64,000 nucleotides of DNA from Limanda limanda. Taxonomy: Eukaryota; Chordata; Actinopteri; Pleuronectiformes; Pleuronectidae. Below, one piece after another: positions 11,101-26,017 of this stretch. The stretch covers positions 64,501 to 128,500 of the forward strand of contig NW_026870560.1 in the NCBI RefSeq assembly GCF_963576545.1. Direction: 5' to 3'. The notes beneath the pieces are model-generated. The model ran no database searches, was not told the origin of the DNA, and was given only the letters and a program-made list of their open reading frames with translations. The translations under genes and the position numbers were made by a program. Each line of letters starts with the position of its first letter. Within the stretch, counting starts at the first letter, position 1.

Positions 11101-11474
11101 TCCGAAAGTCGGAGAAGCTCAAGGATGGTACCGATCGATGCGCGCTACCCCATTTAGTGGGGGTAGAGCCTACTTGCAAGTCTCTCCGACCTTCACAAAA
11201 AAAGTTATTCAAGAATATCTCCTCAGATTTGGGGGAATTTCGTCGGTCGACCTCTTCCGAAGGTCGTACAAGCTCGGGGATGGTACCAATCGATCTGCAG
11301 GACCCAAATTAGTCCAGATGCAACCACTTTTCAAGTCTCTCCGACCTTCACAAAAAAAGTTATTCAAGAATATCTCTTTCTCCTATGTGCTTTCATCCCT
11401 AACCCTAACCCTAACCCGTCCGAAAGTCGGAGAAGCTCAAGGATGGTACCGATCGATGCGCGCTACCCCATTTA
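8118..11474 (+). repeat. Segmental block copied at offset +4,327 bp (right copy)
   Basis: This is the partner of 3791-7147, with the same monomer lengths throughout. It differs by private substitutions, including CTCTCTGACC near 10067, ATCTCTTACTCC near 10583 and GATGCGTGCAACC near 10666. The pair is best explained by unequal exchange or a segmental duplication within the array, followed by a few point changes. Confidence 0.87.
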
Positions 11475-13728
11475 GTGGGGGTAGAGCCTACTTGCAAGTC
11501 TCTCCGACCTTCACAAAAAAAGTTATTCAAGAATATCTCTTTCTCCTATGTGCTTTCATCCCTAACCCTAACCCTAACCCTTCCGAAAGTCGGAGAAGCT
11601 CAAGGATGGTACCGATCGATGCGCGCTACCCCATTTAGTGGGGGTAGAGCCTACTTGCAAGTCTCTCCGACCTTCACAAAAAAAGTTATTCAAGAATATC
11701 TCTTTCTCCTATGTGCTTTCATCCCTAACCCTAACCCTAACCCTTCCGAAAGTCGGAGAAGCTCAAGGATGGTACCGATCGATGCGCGCTACCCCATTTA
11801 GTGGGGGTAGAGCCTACTTGCAAGTCTCTCCGACCTTCACAAAAAAAGTTATTCAAGAATATCTCTTTCTCCTATGTGCTTTCATCCCTAACCCTAACCC
11901 TAACCCTTCCAAAAGTCGGAGAAGCTCAAGGATGGTACCGATCGATGCGCGCTACCCCATTTAGTGGGGGTAGAGCCTACTTGCAAGTCTCTCCGACCTT
12001 CACAAAAAACGTTATTCAAGAATATCTCTTTCTCCTATGTGCTTTCATCCCTAACCCTAACCCTAACCCTTCCGAAAGTCGGAGAAGCTCAAGGATGGTA
12101 CCGATCGATGCGCGCTACCCCATTTAGTGGGGGTAGAGCCTACTTGCAAGTCTCTCCGACCTTCACAAAAAAAGTTATTCAAGAATATCTCCTCAGATTT
12201 GGGGGAATTTCGTCGGTCGACCTCTTCCGAAGGTCGTACAAGCTCGGGGATGGTACCAATCGATCCGCAGGACCCAAATTAGTCCAGATGCAACCACTTT
12301 CCAAGTCTCTCCGACCTTCACAAAAAAAGTTATTCAAGAATATCTCTTTCTCCTATGTGCTTTCATCCCTAACCCTAACCCTTCCGAAAGTCAGAGAAGC
12401 TCAAGGATGGTACCGATCGATGCGCGCTACCCCATTTAGTGGGGGTAGAGCCTACTTGCAAGTCTCTCCGACCTTCACAAAAAACGTTATTCAAGAATAT
12501 CTCTTTCTCCTATGTGCTTTCATCCCTAACCCTAACCCTAACCCTTCCGAAAGTCGGAGAAGCTCAAGGATGGTACCGATCGATGCGCGTTACCCCATTT
12601 AGTGGGGGTAGAGCCTACTTGCAAGTCTCTCCGACCTTCACAAAAAAAGTTATTCAAGAATATCTCTTTCTCCTATGTGCTTTCATCCCTAACCCTAACC
12701 CTTCCGAAAGTCGGAGAAGCTCAAGGATGGTACCGATCGATGCGCGCTACCCCATTTAGTGGGGGTAGAGCCTACTTGCAAGTCTCTCCGACCTTCACAA
12801 AAAAAGTTATTCAAGAATATCTCCTCAGATTTGGGGGAATTTCGTCGGTCGACCTCTTCCGAAGGTCGTACAAGCTCGGGGATGGTACCAATCGATCCGC
12901 AGGACCCAAATTAGTCCAGATGCAACCACTTTCCAAGTCTCTCCGACCTTCACAAAAAAAGTTATTCAAGAATATCTCTTTCTCCTATGTGCTTTCATCC
13001 CTAACCCTAACCCTAACCCTTCCGAAAGTCGGAGAAGCTCAAGGATGGTACCGATCGATGCGCGCTACCCCATTTAGTGGGGGTAGAGCCTACTTGCAAG
13101 TCTTTCCGACCTTCACAAAAAAAGTTATTCAAGAATATCTCTTTCTCCTATGTGCTTTCATCCCTAACCCTAACCCTAACCCTTCCGAAAGTCGGAGAAG
13201 CTCAAGGATGGTACTGATCGATGCGCGCTACCCCATTTAGTGGGGGTAGAGCCTACTTGCAAGTCTCTCCGACCTTCACAAAAAAAGTTATTCAAGAATA
13301 TCTCTTTCTCCTATGTGCTTTCATCCCTAACCCTAACCCTAACCCTTCCGAAAGTCGGAGAAGCTCAAGGATGGTACCGATCGATGCGCGCTACCCCATT
13401 TAGTGGGGGTAGAGCCTACTTGCAAGTCTCTCCGACCTTCACAAAAAAAGTTATTCAAGAATATCTCTTTCTCCTATGTGCTTTCATCCCTAACCCTAAC
13501 CCTAACCCTTCCAAAAGTCGGAGAAGCTCAAGGATGGTACCGATCGATGCGCGCTACCCCATTTAGTGGGGGTAGAGCCTACTTGCAAGTCTCTCCGACC
13601 TTCACAAAAAAAGTTATTCAAGAATATCTCTTTCTCCTATGTGCTTTCATCCCTAACCCTAACCCTAACCCTTCCGAAAGTCGGAGAAGCTCAAGGATGG
13701 TACCGATCGATGCGCGCTACCCCATTTA

Positions 13729-15942
13729 GTGGGGGTAGAGCCTACTTGCAAGTCTCTCCGACCTTCACAAAAAAAGTTATTCAAGAATATCTCCTCAGAT
13801 TTGGGGGAATTTCGTCGGTCGACCTCTTCCGAAGGTCGTACAAGCTCGGGGATGGTACCAATCGATCCGCAGGACCCAAATTAGTCCAGATGCAACCACT
13901 TTCCAAGTCTCTCCGACCTTCACAAAAAAAGTTATTCAAGAATATCTCTTTCTCCTATGTGCTTTCATCCCTAACCCTAACCCTTCCGAAAGTCGGAGAA
14001 GCTCAAGGATGGTACCGATCGATGCGCGCTACCCCATTTAGTGGGGGTAGAGCCTACTTGCAAGTCTCTCCGACCTTCACAAAAAACGTTATTCAAGAAT
14101 ATCTCTTTCTCCTATGTGCTTTCATCCCTAACCCTAACCCTAACCCTTCCGAAAGTCGGAGAAGCTCAAGGATGGTACCGATCGATGCGCGTTACCCCAT
14201 TTAGTGGGGGTAGAGCCTACTTGCAAGTCTCTCCGACCTTCACAAAAAAAGTTATTCAAGAATATCTCTTTCTCCTATGTGCTTTCATCCCTAACCCTAA
14301 CCCTTCCGAAAGTCGGAGAAGCTCAAGGATGGTACCGATCGATGCGCGCTACCCCAGTTAGTGGGGGTAGAGCCTACTTGCAAGTCTCTCTGACCTTCAC
14401 AAAAAAAGTTATTCAAGAATATCTCCTCAGATTTGGGGGAATTTCGTCGGTCGACCTCTTCCGAAGGTCGTACAAGCTCGGGGATGGTACCAATCGATCC
14501 GCAGGACCCAAATTAGTCCAGATGCAACCACTTTCCAAGTCTCTCCGACCTTCACAAAAAAGGTTATTCAAGAATATCTCTTTCTCCTATGTGCTTTCAT
14601 CCCTAACCCTAACCCTTCCGAAAGTCGGAGAAGCTCAAGGATGGTACCGATCGATGCGCGCTACCCCATTTAGTGGGGGTAGAGCCTACTTGCAAGTCTC
14701 TCCGACCTTCACGAAAAAAGTTATTCAAGAATATCTCTTTCTCCTATGTGCTTTCATCCCTAACCCTAACCCTAACCCTTCCGAAAGTCGGAGAAGCTCA
14801 AGGATGGTACCGATCGATGCGCGCTACCCCATTTAGTGGGGGTAGAGCCTACTTGCAAGTCTCTCCGACCTTCACAAAAAAAGTTATTCAAGAATATCTC
14901 CTCAGATTTGGGGGAATTTCGTCGGTCGACCTCTTCCGAAGGTCGTACAAGCTCGGGGATGGTACCAATCGATCCGCAGGACCCAAATTAGTCCAGATGC
15001 AACCACTTTCCAAGTCTCTCCGACCTTCACAAAAAAAGTTATTCAAGAATATCTCTTTCTCCTATGTGCTTTCATCCCTAACCCTAACCCTTCCGAAAGT
15101 CGGAGAAGCTCAAGGATGGTACCGATCGATGCGCGCTACCCCATTTAGTGGGGGTAGAGCCTACTTGCAAGTCTCTCCGACCTTCACAAAAAACGTTATT
15201 CAAGAATATCTCTTTCTCCTATGTGCTTTCATCCCTAACCCTAACCCTAACCCTTCCGAAAGTCGGAGAAGCTCAAGGATGGTACCGATCGATGCGCGTT
15301 ACCCCATTTAGTGGGGGTAGAGCCTACTTGCAAGTCTCTCCGACCTTCACAAAAAAAGTTATTCAAGAATATCTCTTTCTCCTATGTGCTTTCATCCCTA
15401 ACCCTAACCCTTCCGAAAGTCGGAGAAGCTCAAGGATGGTACCGATCGATGCGCGCTACCCCATTTAGTGGGGGTAGAGCCTACTTGCAAGTCTCTCCGA
15501 CCTTCACAAAAAAAGTTATTCAAGAATATCTCCTCAGATTTGGGGGAATTTCGTCGGTCGACCTCTTCCAAAGGTCGTACAAGCTCGGGGATGGTACCAA
15601 TCGATCCGCAGGACCCAAATTAGTCCAGATGCAACCACTTTCCAAGTCTCTCCGACCTTCACAAAAAAGGTTATTCAAGAATATCTCTTTCTCCTATGTG
15701 CTTTCATCCCTAACCCTAACCCTTCCGAAAGTCGGAGAAGCTCAAGGATGGTACCGATCGATGCGCGCTACCCCATTTAGTGGGGGTAGAGCCTACTTGC
15801 AAGTCTCTCCGACCTTCACGAAAAAAGTTATTCAAGAATATCTCTTTCTCCTATGTGCTTTCATCCCTAACCCTAACCCTAACCCTTCCGAAAGTCGGAG
15901 AAGCTCAAGGATGGTACCGATCGATGCGCGCTACCCCATTTA
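13729..15942 (+). repeat. 1,107-bp higher-order repeat, two tandem copies
   Basis: Segments 13729-14835 and 14836-15942 have the same order of monomers and 312-bp A+B intervals. They share AAAAAACG near 14083 and 15190, GCGTTACCCC near 14190 and 15297, AAAAAAGG near 14560 and 15667, and CACGAAAAAAG near 14710 and 15817. The first copy alone carries CCCCAGTTAGTG near 14354 and CTCTCTGACC near 14388. The second copy alone carries TTCCAAAGG near 15567. Confidence 0.87.
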
Positions 15943-18351
15943 GTGGGGGTAGAGCCTACTTGCAAGTCTCTCCGACCTTTACAAAAAAAGTTATTCAAGA
16001 ATATCTCTTTCTCCTATGTGCTTTCATCCCTAACCCTAACCCTAACCCTTCCGAAAGTCGGAGAAGCTCAAGGATGGTACCGATCGATGCGCGCAACCCC
16101 ATTTAGTGGGGGTAGAGCCTACTTGCAAGTCTCTCCGACCTTCACAAAAAAAGTTATTCAAGAATATCTCCTCAGATTTGGGGGAATTTCGTCGGTCGAC
16201 CTCTTCCGAAGGTCGTACAAGCTCGGGGATGGTACCAATCGATCTGCAGGACCCAAATTAGTCCAGATGCAACCACTTTCCAAGTCTCTCCGACCTTCAC
16301 AAAAAAAGTTATTCAAGAATATCTCTTTCTCCTATGTGCTTTCATCCCTAACCCTAACCCTAACCCTTCCGAAAGTCGGAGAAGCTCAAGGATGGTACCG
16401 ATCGATGCGCGCTACCCCATTTAGTGGGGGTAGAGCCTACTTGCAAGTCTCTCCGACCTTCACAAAAAAAGTTATTCAAGAATATCTCTTTCTCCTATGT
16501 GCTTTCATCCCTAACCCTAACCCTAACCCTTCCGAAAGTCGGAGAAGCTCAAGGATGGTACCGATCGATGCGCGCTACCCCATTTAGTGGGGGTAGAGCC
16601 TACTTGCAAGTCTCTCCGACCTTCACAAAAAAAGTTATTCAAGAATATCTCTTTCTCCTATGTGCTTTCATCCCTAACCCTAACCCTAACCCTTCCGAAA
16701 GTCGGAGAAGCTCAAGGATGGTACCGATCGATGCGCGCTACCCCATTTAGTGGGGGTAGAGCCTACTTGCAAGTCTCTCCGACCTTCACAAAAAAAGTTA
16801 TTCAAGAATATCTCTTTCTCCTATGTGCTTTCATCCCTAACCCTAACCCTAACCCTTCCGAAAGTCGGAGAAGCTCAAGGATGGTACAGATCGATGCGCG
16901 CTACCCCATTTAGTGGGGGTAGAGCCTACTTGCAAGTCTCTCCGACCTTCACAAAAAAAGTTATTCAAGAATATCTCCTCAGATTTGGGGGAATTTCGTC
17001 GGTCGACCTCTTCCGAAGGTCGTACAAGCTCGGGGATGGTACCAATCGATTCGCAGGACCCAAATTAGTCCAGATGCAACCACTTTCCAAGTCTCTCCGA
17101 CCTTCACAAAAAAAGTTATTCAAGAATATCTCTTTCTCCTATGTGCTTTCATCCCTAACCCTAACCCTTCCGAAAGTCGGAGAAGCTCAAGGATGGTACC
17201 GATCGATGCGCGCTACCCCATTTAGTGGGGGTAGAGCCTACTTGCAAGTCTCTCCGACCTTCACAAAAAAAGTTATTCAAGAATATCTCTTTCTCCTATG
17301 TGCTTTCATCCCTAACCCTAACCCTAACCCTTCCGAAAGTCGGAGAAGCTCAAGGATGGTACCGATCGATGCGCGCTACCCCATTTAGTGGGGGTAGAGC
17401 CTACTTGCAAGTCTCTCCGACCTTCACAAAAAAAGTTATTCAAGAATATCTCTTTCTCCTATGTGCTTTCATCCCTAACCCTAACCCTTCCGAAAGTCGG
17501 AGAAGCTCAAGGATGGTACCGATCGATGCGCGCTACCCCATTTAGTGGGGGTAGAGCCTACTTGCAAGTCTCTCCGACCTTCACAAAAAAAGTTATTCAA
17601 GAATATCTCTTTCTCCTATGTGCTTTCATCCCTAACCCTAACCCTAACCCTTCCGAAAGTCGGAGAAGCTCAAGGATGGTACCGATCGATGCGCGCAACC
17701 CCATTTAGTGGGGGTAGAGCCTACTTGCAAGTCTCTCCGACCTTCACAAAAAAAGTAATTCAAGAATATCTCCTCAGATTTGGGGGAATTTCGTCGGTCG
17801 ACCTCTTCCGAAGGTCGTACAAGCTCGGGGATGGTACCAATCGATTCGCAGGACCCAAATTAGTCCAGATGCAACCACTTTCCAAGTCTCTCCGACCTTC
17901 ACAAAAAAAGTTATTCAAGAATATCTCTTTCTCCTATGTGCTTTCATCCCTAACCCTAACCCTAACCCTTCCGAAAGTCGGAGAAGCTCAAGGATGGTAC
18001 CGATCGATGCGCGCTACCCCATTTAGTGGGGGTAGAGCCTACTTGCAAGTCTCTCCGACCTTCACAAAAAAAGTTATTCAAGAATATCTCTTTCTCCTAT
18101 GTGCTTTCATCCCTAACCCTAACCCTAACCCTTCCGAAAGTCGGAGAAGCTCAAGGATGGTACCGATCGATGCGCGCTACCCCATTTAGTGGGGGTAGAG
18201 CCTACTTGCAAGTCTCTCCGACCTTCACAAAAAAAGTTATTCAAGAATATCTCTTTCTCCTATGTGCTTTCATCCCTAACCCTAACCCTAACCCTTCCGA
18301 AAGTCGGAGAAGCTCAAGGATGGTACTGATCGATGCGCGCTACCCCATTTA

Positions 18352-21300
18352 GTGGGGGTAGAGCCTACTTGCAAGTCTCTCCGACCTTCACAAAAAAAGT
18401 TATTCAAGAATATCTCTTTCTCCTATGTGCTTTCATCCCTAACCCTAACCCTTCCGAAAGTCGGAGAAGCTCAAGGATGGTACCGATCGATGCGCGCTAC
18501 CCCATTTAGTGGGGGTAGAGCCTACTTGCAAGTCTCTCCGACCTTCACAAAAAAAGTTATTCAAGAATATCTCCTCAGATTTGGGGGAATTTCGTCGGTC
18601 GACCTCTTCCGAAGGTCGTACAAGCTCGGGGATGGTACCAATCGATCCGCAGGACCCAAATTAGTCCAGATGCAACCACTTTTCAAGTCTCTCCGACCTT
18701 CACAAAAAAAGTTATTCAAGAATATCTCTTTCTCCTATGTGCTTTCATCCCTAACCCTAACCCTAACCCTTCCGAAAGTCGGAGAAGCTCAAGGATGGTA
18801 CCGATCGATGCGCGCTACCCCATTTAGTGGGGGTAGAGCCTACTTGCAAGTCTCTCCGACCTTCACAAAAAAAGTTATTCAAGAATATCTCTTTCTCCTA
18901 TGTGCTTTCATCCCTAACCCTAACCCTAACCCTTCCGAAAGTCGGAGAAGCTCAAGGATGGTACCAATCGATGCGCGCTACCCCATTTAGTGGGGGTAGA
19001 GCCTACTTGCAAGTCTCTCCGACCTTCACAAAAAAAGTTATTCAAGAATATCTCCTCAGATTTGGGGGAATTTCGTCGGTCGACCTCTTCCGAAGGTCGT
19101 ACAAGCTCGGGGATGGTACCAATCGATCCGCAGGACCCAAATTAGTCCAGATGCAACCACTTTCCAAGTCTCTCCGACCTTCACAAAAAAAGTTATTCAA
19201 GAATATCTCTTTCTCCTATGTGCTTTCATCCCTAACCCTAACCCTAACCCTTCCGAAAGTCGGAGAAGCTCAAGGATGGTACCGATCGATGCTTGCTACC
19301 CCATTTAGTGGGGGTAGAGCCTACTTGCAAGTCTCTCCGACCTTCACAAAAAAAGTTATTCAAGAATATCTCTTTCTCCTATGTGCTTTCATCCCTAACC
19401 CTAACCCTTCCGAAAGTCGGAGAAGCTCAAGGATGGTACCGATCGATGCGCGCTACCCCATTTAGTGGGGGTAGAGCCTACTTGCAAGTCTCTCCGACCT
19501 TCACAAAAAAAGTTATTCAAGAATATCTCTTTCTCCTATGTGCTTTCATCCCTAACCCTAACCCTAACCCTTCCGAAAGTCGGAGAAGCTCAAGGATGGT
19601 ACCGATCGATGCGCGCTACCCCATTTAGTGGGGGTAGAGCCTACTTGCAAGTCTCTCCGACCTTCACAAAAAAAGTTATTCAAGAATATCTCTTTCTCCT
19701 ATGTGCTTTCATCCCTAACCCTAACCCTAACCCTTCCAAAAGTCGGAGAAGCTCAAGGATGGTACCGATCGATGCGCGCTACCCCATTTAGTGGGGGTAG
19801 AGCCTACTTGCAAGTCTCTCCGACCTTCACAAAAAAAGTTATTCAAGAATATCTCTTTCTCCTATGTGCTTTCATCCCTAACCCTAACCCTAACCCTTCC
19901 GAAAGTTGGAGAAGCTCAAAAATGGTACCGATCGATGCGCGCTACCCCATTTAGTGGGGGTAGAGCCTACTTGCAAGTCTCTCCGACCTTCACAAAAAAA
20001 GTTATTCAAGAATATCTCCTCAGATTTGGGGGAATTTCGTCGGTCGACCTCTTCCGAAGGTCGTACAAGCTCGGGGATGGTACCAATCGATCCGCAGGAC
20101 CCAAATTAGTCCAGATGCAACCACTTTCCAAGTCTCTCCGACCTTCACAAAAAAAGTTATCCAAGAATATCTCTTTCTCCTATGTGCTTTCATCCCTAAC
20201 CCTAACCCTATCCCTTCCGAAAGTCGGAGAAGCTCAAGGATGGTACCGATCGATGCGCGCAACCCCATTTAGTGGGGGTAGAGCCTACTTGCAAGTCTCT
20301 CCGACCTTCACAAAAAAAGTTATTCAAGAATATCTCCTCAGATTTGGGGGAATTTCGTTGGTCGACCTCTTCCGAAGGTCGTACAAGCTCGGGGATGGTA
20401 CCAATCGATCCGCAGGACCCAAATTAGTCCAGATGCAACCACTTTCCAAGTCTCTCCGACCTTCACAAAAAAAGTTATTCAAGAATATCTCTTTCTCCTA
20501 TGTGCTTTCATCCCTAACCCTAACCCTAACCCTTCCGAAAGTCGGAGAAGCTCAAGGATGGTACCGATCGATGCGCGCTACCCCATTTAGTGGGGGTAGA
20601 GCCTACTTGCAAGTCTCTCCGACCTTCACAAAAAAAGTTATTCAAGAATATCTCTTTCTCCTATGTGCTTTCATCCCTAACCCTAACCCTTCCGAAAGTC
20701 GGAGAAGCTCAAGGATGGTACCGATCGATGCGCGCTACCCCATTTAGTGGGGGTAGAGCCTACTTGCAAGTCTCTCCGACCTTCACAAAAAAAGTTATTC
20801 AAGAATATCTCCTCAGATTTGGGGGAATTTCGTCGGTCGACCTCTTCCGAAGGTCGTACAAGCTCGGGGATGGTACCAATCGATCCGCAGGACCCAAATT
20901 AGTCCAGATGCAACCACTTTCCAAGTCTCTCCGACCTTCACAAAAAAAGTTATTCAAGAATATCTCTTTCTCCTATGTGCTTTCATCCCTAACCCTAACC
21001 CTAACCCTTCCGAAAGTCGGAGAAGCTCAAGGATGGTACCGATCGATGCGCGCTACCCCATTTAGTGGGGGTAGAGCCTACTTGCAAGTCTCTCCGACCT
21101 TCACAAAAAAAGTTATTCAAGAATATCTCTTTCTCCTATGTGCTTTCATCCCTAACCCTAACCCTAACCCTTCCGAAAGTCGGAGAAGCTCAAGGATGGT
21201 ACCGATCGATGCGCGCTACCCCATTTAGTGGGGGTAGAGCCTACTTGCAAGTCTCTCCGACCTTCACAAAAAAAGTTATTCAAGAATATCTCTTTCTCCT

Positions 21301-23304
21301 ATGTGCTTTCATCCCTAACCCTAACCCTAACCCTTCCGAAAGTCGGAGAAGCTCAAGGATGGTACCGATCGATGCGCGCTACCCCATTTAGTGGGGGTAG
21401 AGCCTACTTGCAAGTCTCTCCGACCTTCACAAAAAAAGTTATTCAAGAATATCTCTTTCTCCTATGTGCTTTCATCCCTAACCCTAACCCTAACCCTTCC
21501 AAAAGTCGGAGAAGCTCAAGGATGGTACCGATCGATGCGCGCTACCCCATTTAGTGGGGGTAGAGCCTACTTGCAAGTCTCTCCGACCTTCACAAAAAAA
21601 GTTATTCAAGAATATCTCTTTCTCCTATGTGCTTTCATCCCTAACCCTAACCCTAACCCTTCCGAAAGTCGGAGAAGCTCAAGGATGGTACCGATCGATG
21701 CGCGCTACCCCATTTAGTGGGGGTAGAGCCTACTTGCAAGTCTCTCCGACCTTCACAAAAAAAGTTATTCAAGAATATCTCCTCAGATTTGGGGGAATTT
21801 CGTCGGTCGACCTCTTCCGAAGGTCGTACAAGCTCGGGGATGGTACCAATCGATCCGCAGGACCCAAATTAGTCCAGATGCAACCACTTTCCAAGTCTCT
21901 CCGACCTTCACAAAAAAAGTTATTCAAGAATATCTCTTTCTCCTATGTGCTTTCATCCCTAACCCTAACCCTTCCGAAAGTCGGAGAAGCTCAAGGATGG
22001 TACCGATCGATGCGCGCTACCCCATTTAGTGGGGGTAGAGCCTACTTGCAAGTCTCTCCGACCTTCACAAAAAACGTTATTCAAGAATATCTCTTTCTCC
22101 TATGTGCTTTCATCCCTAACCCTAACCCTAACCCTTCCGAAAGTCGGAGAAGCTCAAGGATGGTACCGATTGATGCGCGTTACCCCATTTAGTGGGGGTA
22201 GAGCCTACTTGCAAGTCTCTCCGACCTTCACAAAAAAAGTTATTCAAGAATATCTCTTTCTCCTATGTGCTTTCATCCCTAACCCTAACCCTTCCGAAAG
22301 TCGGAGAAGCTCAAGGATGGTACCGATCGATGCGCGCTACCCCATTTAGTGGGGGTAGAGCCTACTTGCAAGTCTCTCCGACCTTCACAAAAAAAGTTAT
22401 TCAAGAATATCTCCTCAGATTTGGGGGAATTTCGTCGGTCGACCTCTTCCGAAGGTCGTACAAGCTCGGGGATGGTACCAATCGATCCGCAGGACCCAAA
22501 TTAGTCCAGATGCAACCACTTTCCAAGTCTCTCCGACCTTCACAAAAAAGGTTATTCAAGAATATCTCTTTCTCCTATGTGCTTTCATCCCTAACCCTAA
22601 CCCTTCCGAAAGTCGGAGAAGCTCAAGGATGGTACCGATCGATGCGCGCTACCCCATTTAGTGGGGGTAGAGCCTACTTGCAAGTCTCTCCGACCTTCAC
22701 CAAAAAAGTTATTCAAGAATATCTCTTTCTCCTATGTGCTTTCATCCCTAACCCTAACCCTAACCCTTCCGAAAGTCGGAGAAGCTCAAGGATGGTACCG
22801 ATCGATGCGCGCTACCCCATTTAGTGGGGGTAGAGCCTACTTGCAAGTCTCTCCGACCTTCACAAAAAAAGTTATTCAAGAATATCTCTTTCTCCTATGT
22901 GCTTTCATCCCTAACCCTAACCCTAACCCTTCCGAAAGTCGGAGAAGCTCAAGGATGGTACCGATCGATGCGCGCAACCCCATTTAGTGGGGGTAGAGCC
23001 TACTTGCAAGTCTCTCCGACCTTCACAAAAAAAGTTATTCAAGAATATCTCCTCAGATTTGGGGGAATTTCGTCGGTCGACCTCTTCCGAAGGTCGTACA
23101 AGCTCGGGGATGGTACCAATCGATCCGCAGGACCCAAATTAGTCCAGATGCAACCACTTTCCAAGTCTCTCCGACCTTCACAAAAAAAGTTATTCAAGAA
23201 TATCTCTTTCTCCTATGTGCTTTCATCCCTAACCCTAACCCTAACCCTTCCGAAAGTCGGAGAAGCTCAAGGATGGTACCGATCGATGCGCGCTACCCCA
23301 TTTA
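18352..23304 (+). repeat. Large segmental duplication, left copy (~5 kb)
   Basis: The monomer order from 18352 to 23304 recurs at 26018-31775. The offset is 7,666-7,672 bp up to about 19.8 kb and 8,471 bp after it, because the right copy contains an extra 799-bp duplication. Shared markers include CACTTTTCAAG (near 18678 and 26344), GATGCTTGCTACC (near 19289 and 26956), GAAAGTTGG with CTCAAAAATGG (near 19903 and 27575), and TTATCCAAG (near 20159 and 27831). Confidence 0.85.
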
Positions 23305-26017
23305 GTGGGGGTAGAGCCTACTTGCAAGTCTCTCCGACCTTCACAAAAAAAGTTATTCAAGAATATCTCTTTCTCCTATGTGCTTTCATCCCTAACCCTA
23401 ACCCTTCCGAAAGTCGGAGAAGCTCAAGGATGGTACCGATCGATGCGCGCTACCCCATTTAGTGGGGGTAGAGCCTACTTGCAAGTCTCTCCGACCTTCA
23501 CAAAAAAAGTTATTCAAGAATATCTCCTCAGATTTGGGGGAATTTCGTCGGTCGACCTCTTCCGAAGGTCGTACAAGCTCGGGGATGGTACCAATCGATC
23601 CGCAGGACCCAAATTAGTCCAGATGCAACCACTTTCCAAGTCTCTCCGACCTTCACAAAAAAAGTTATTCAAGAATATCTCTTTCTCCTATGTGCTTTCA
23701 TCCCTAACCCTAACCCTAACCCTTCCGAAAGTCGGAGAAGCTCAAGGATGGTACCGATCGATGCGCGCTACCCCATTTAGTGGGGGTAGAGCCTACTTGC
23801 AAGTCTCTCCGACCTTCACAAAAAAAGTTATTCAAGAATATCTCCTCAGATTTGGGGGAATTTCGTCGGTCGACCTCTTCCGAAGGTCGTACAAGCTCGG
23901 GGATGGTACCAATCGATCCGCAGGACCCAAATTAGTCCAGATGCAACCACTTTCCAAGTCTCTCCGACCTTCACAAAAAAGGTTATTCAAGAATATCTCT
24001 TTCTCCTATGTGCTTTCATCCCTAACCCTAACCCTTCCGAAAGTCGGAGAAGCTCAAGGATGGTACCGATCGATGCGCGCTACCCCATTTAGTGGGGGTA
24101 GAGCCTACTTGCAAGTCTCTCCGACCTTCACCAAAAAAGTTATTCAAGAATATCTCTTTCTCCTATGTGCTTTCATCCCTAACCCTAACCCTAACCCTTC
24201 CGAAAGTCGGAGAAGCTCAAGGATGGTACCGATCGATGCGCGCTACCCCATTTAGTGGGGGTAGAGCCTACTTGCAAGTCTCTCCGACCTTCACAAAAAA
24301 AGTTATTCAAGAATATCTCTTTCTCCTATGTGCTTTCATCCCTAACCCTAACCCTAACCCTTCCGAAAGTCGGAGAAGCTCAAGGATGGTACCGATCGAT
24401 GCGCGCAACCCCATTTAGTGGGGGTAGAGCCTACTTGCAAGTCTCTCCGACCTTCACAAAAAAAGTTATTCAAGAATATCTCCTCAGATTTGGGGGAATT
24501 TCGTCGGTCGACCTCTTCCGAAGGTCGTACAAGCTCGGGGATGGTACCAATCGATCCGCAGGACCCAAATTAGTCCAGATGCAACCACTTTCCAAGTCTC
24601 TCCGACCTTCACAAAAAAAGTTATTCAAGAATATCTCTTTCTCCTATGTGCTTTCATCCCTAACCCTAACCCTAACCCTTCCGAAAGTCGGAGAAGCTCA
24701 AGGATGGTACCGATCGATGCGCGCTACCCCATTTAGTGGGGGTAGAGCCTACTTGCAAGTCTCTCCGACCTTCACAAAAAAAGTTATTCAAGAATATCTC
24801 TTTCTCCTATGTGCTTTCATCCCTAACCCTAACCCTAACCCTTCCGAAAGTCGGAGAAGCTCAAGGATGGTACCGATCGATGCGCGCTACCCCATTTAGT
24901 GGGGGTAGAGCCTACTTGCAAGTCTCTCCGACCTTCACAAAAAAAGTTATTCAAGAATATCTCCTCAGATTTGGGGGAATTTCGTCGGTCGACCTCTTCC
25001 GAAGGTCGTACAAGCTCGGGGATGGTACCAATCGATCCGCAGGACCCAAATTAGTCCAGATGCAACCACTTTCCAAGTCTCTCCGACCTTCACAAAAAAA
25101 GTTATTCAAGAATATCTCTTTCTCCTATGTGCTTTCATCCCTAACCCTAACCCTAACCCTTCCGAAAGTCGGAGAAGCTCAAGGATGGTACCGATCGATG
25201 CGCGCTACCCCATTTAGTGGGGGTAGAGCCTACTTGCAAGTCTCTCCGACCTTCACAAAAAAAGTTATTCAAGAATATCTCTTTCTCCTATGTGCTTTCA
25301 TCCCTAACCCTAACCCTTCCGAAAGTCGGAGAAGCTCAAGGATGGTACCGATCGATGCGCGCTACCCCATTTAGTGGGGGTAGAGCCTACTTGCAAGTCT
25401 CTCCGACCTTCACAAAAAACGTTATTCAAGAATATCTCTTTCTCCTATGTGCTTTCATCCCTAACCCTAACCCTAACCCTTCCGAAAGTCGGAGAAGCTC
25501 AAGGATGGTACCGATCGATGCGCGTTACCCCATTTAGTGGGGGTACAGCCTACTTGCAAGTCTCTCCGACCTTCACAAAAAAAGTTATTCAAGAATATCT
25601 CTTTCTCCTATGTGCTTTCATCCCTAACCCTAACCCTAACCCTTCCGAAAGTCGGAGAAGCTCAAGGATGGTACCGATCGATGCGCGCTACCCCATTTAG
25701 TGGGGGTAGAGCCTACTTGCAAGTCTCTCCGACCTTCACAAAAAAAGTTATTCAAGAATATCTCCTCAGATTTGGGGGAATTTCGTCGGTCGACCTCTTC
25801 CGAAGGTCGTACAAGCTCGGGGATGGTACCAATCGATCCGCAGGACCCAAATTAGTCCAGATGCAACCACTTTCCAAGTCTCTCCGACCTTCACAAAAAA
25901 AGTTATTCAAGAATATCTCTTTCTCCTATGTGCTTTCATCCCTAACCCTAACCCTATCCCTTCCGAAAGTCGGAGAAGCTCAAGGATGGTACCGATCGAT
26001 GCGCGCAACCCCATTTA

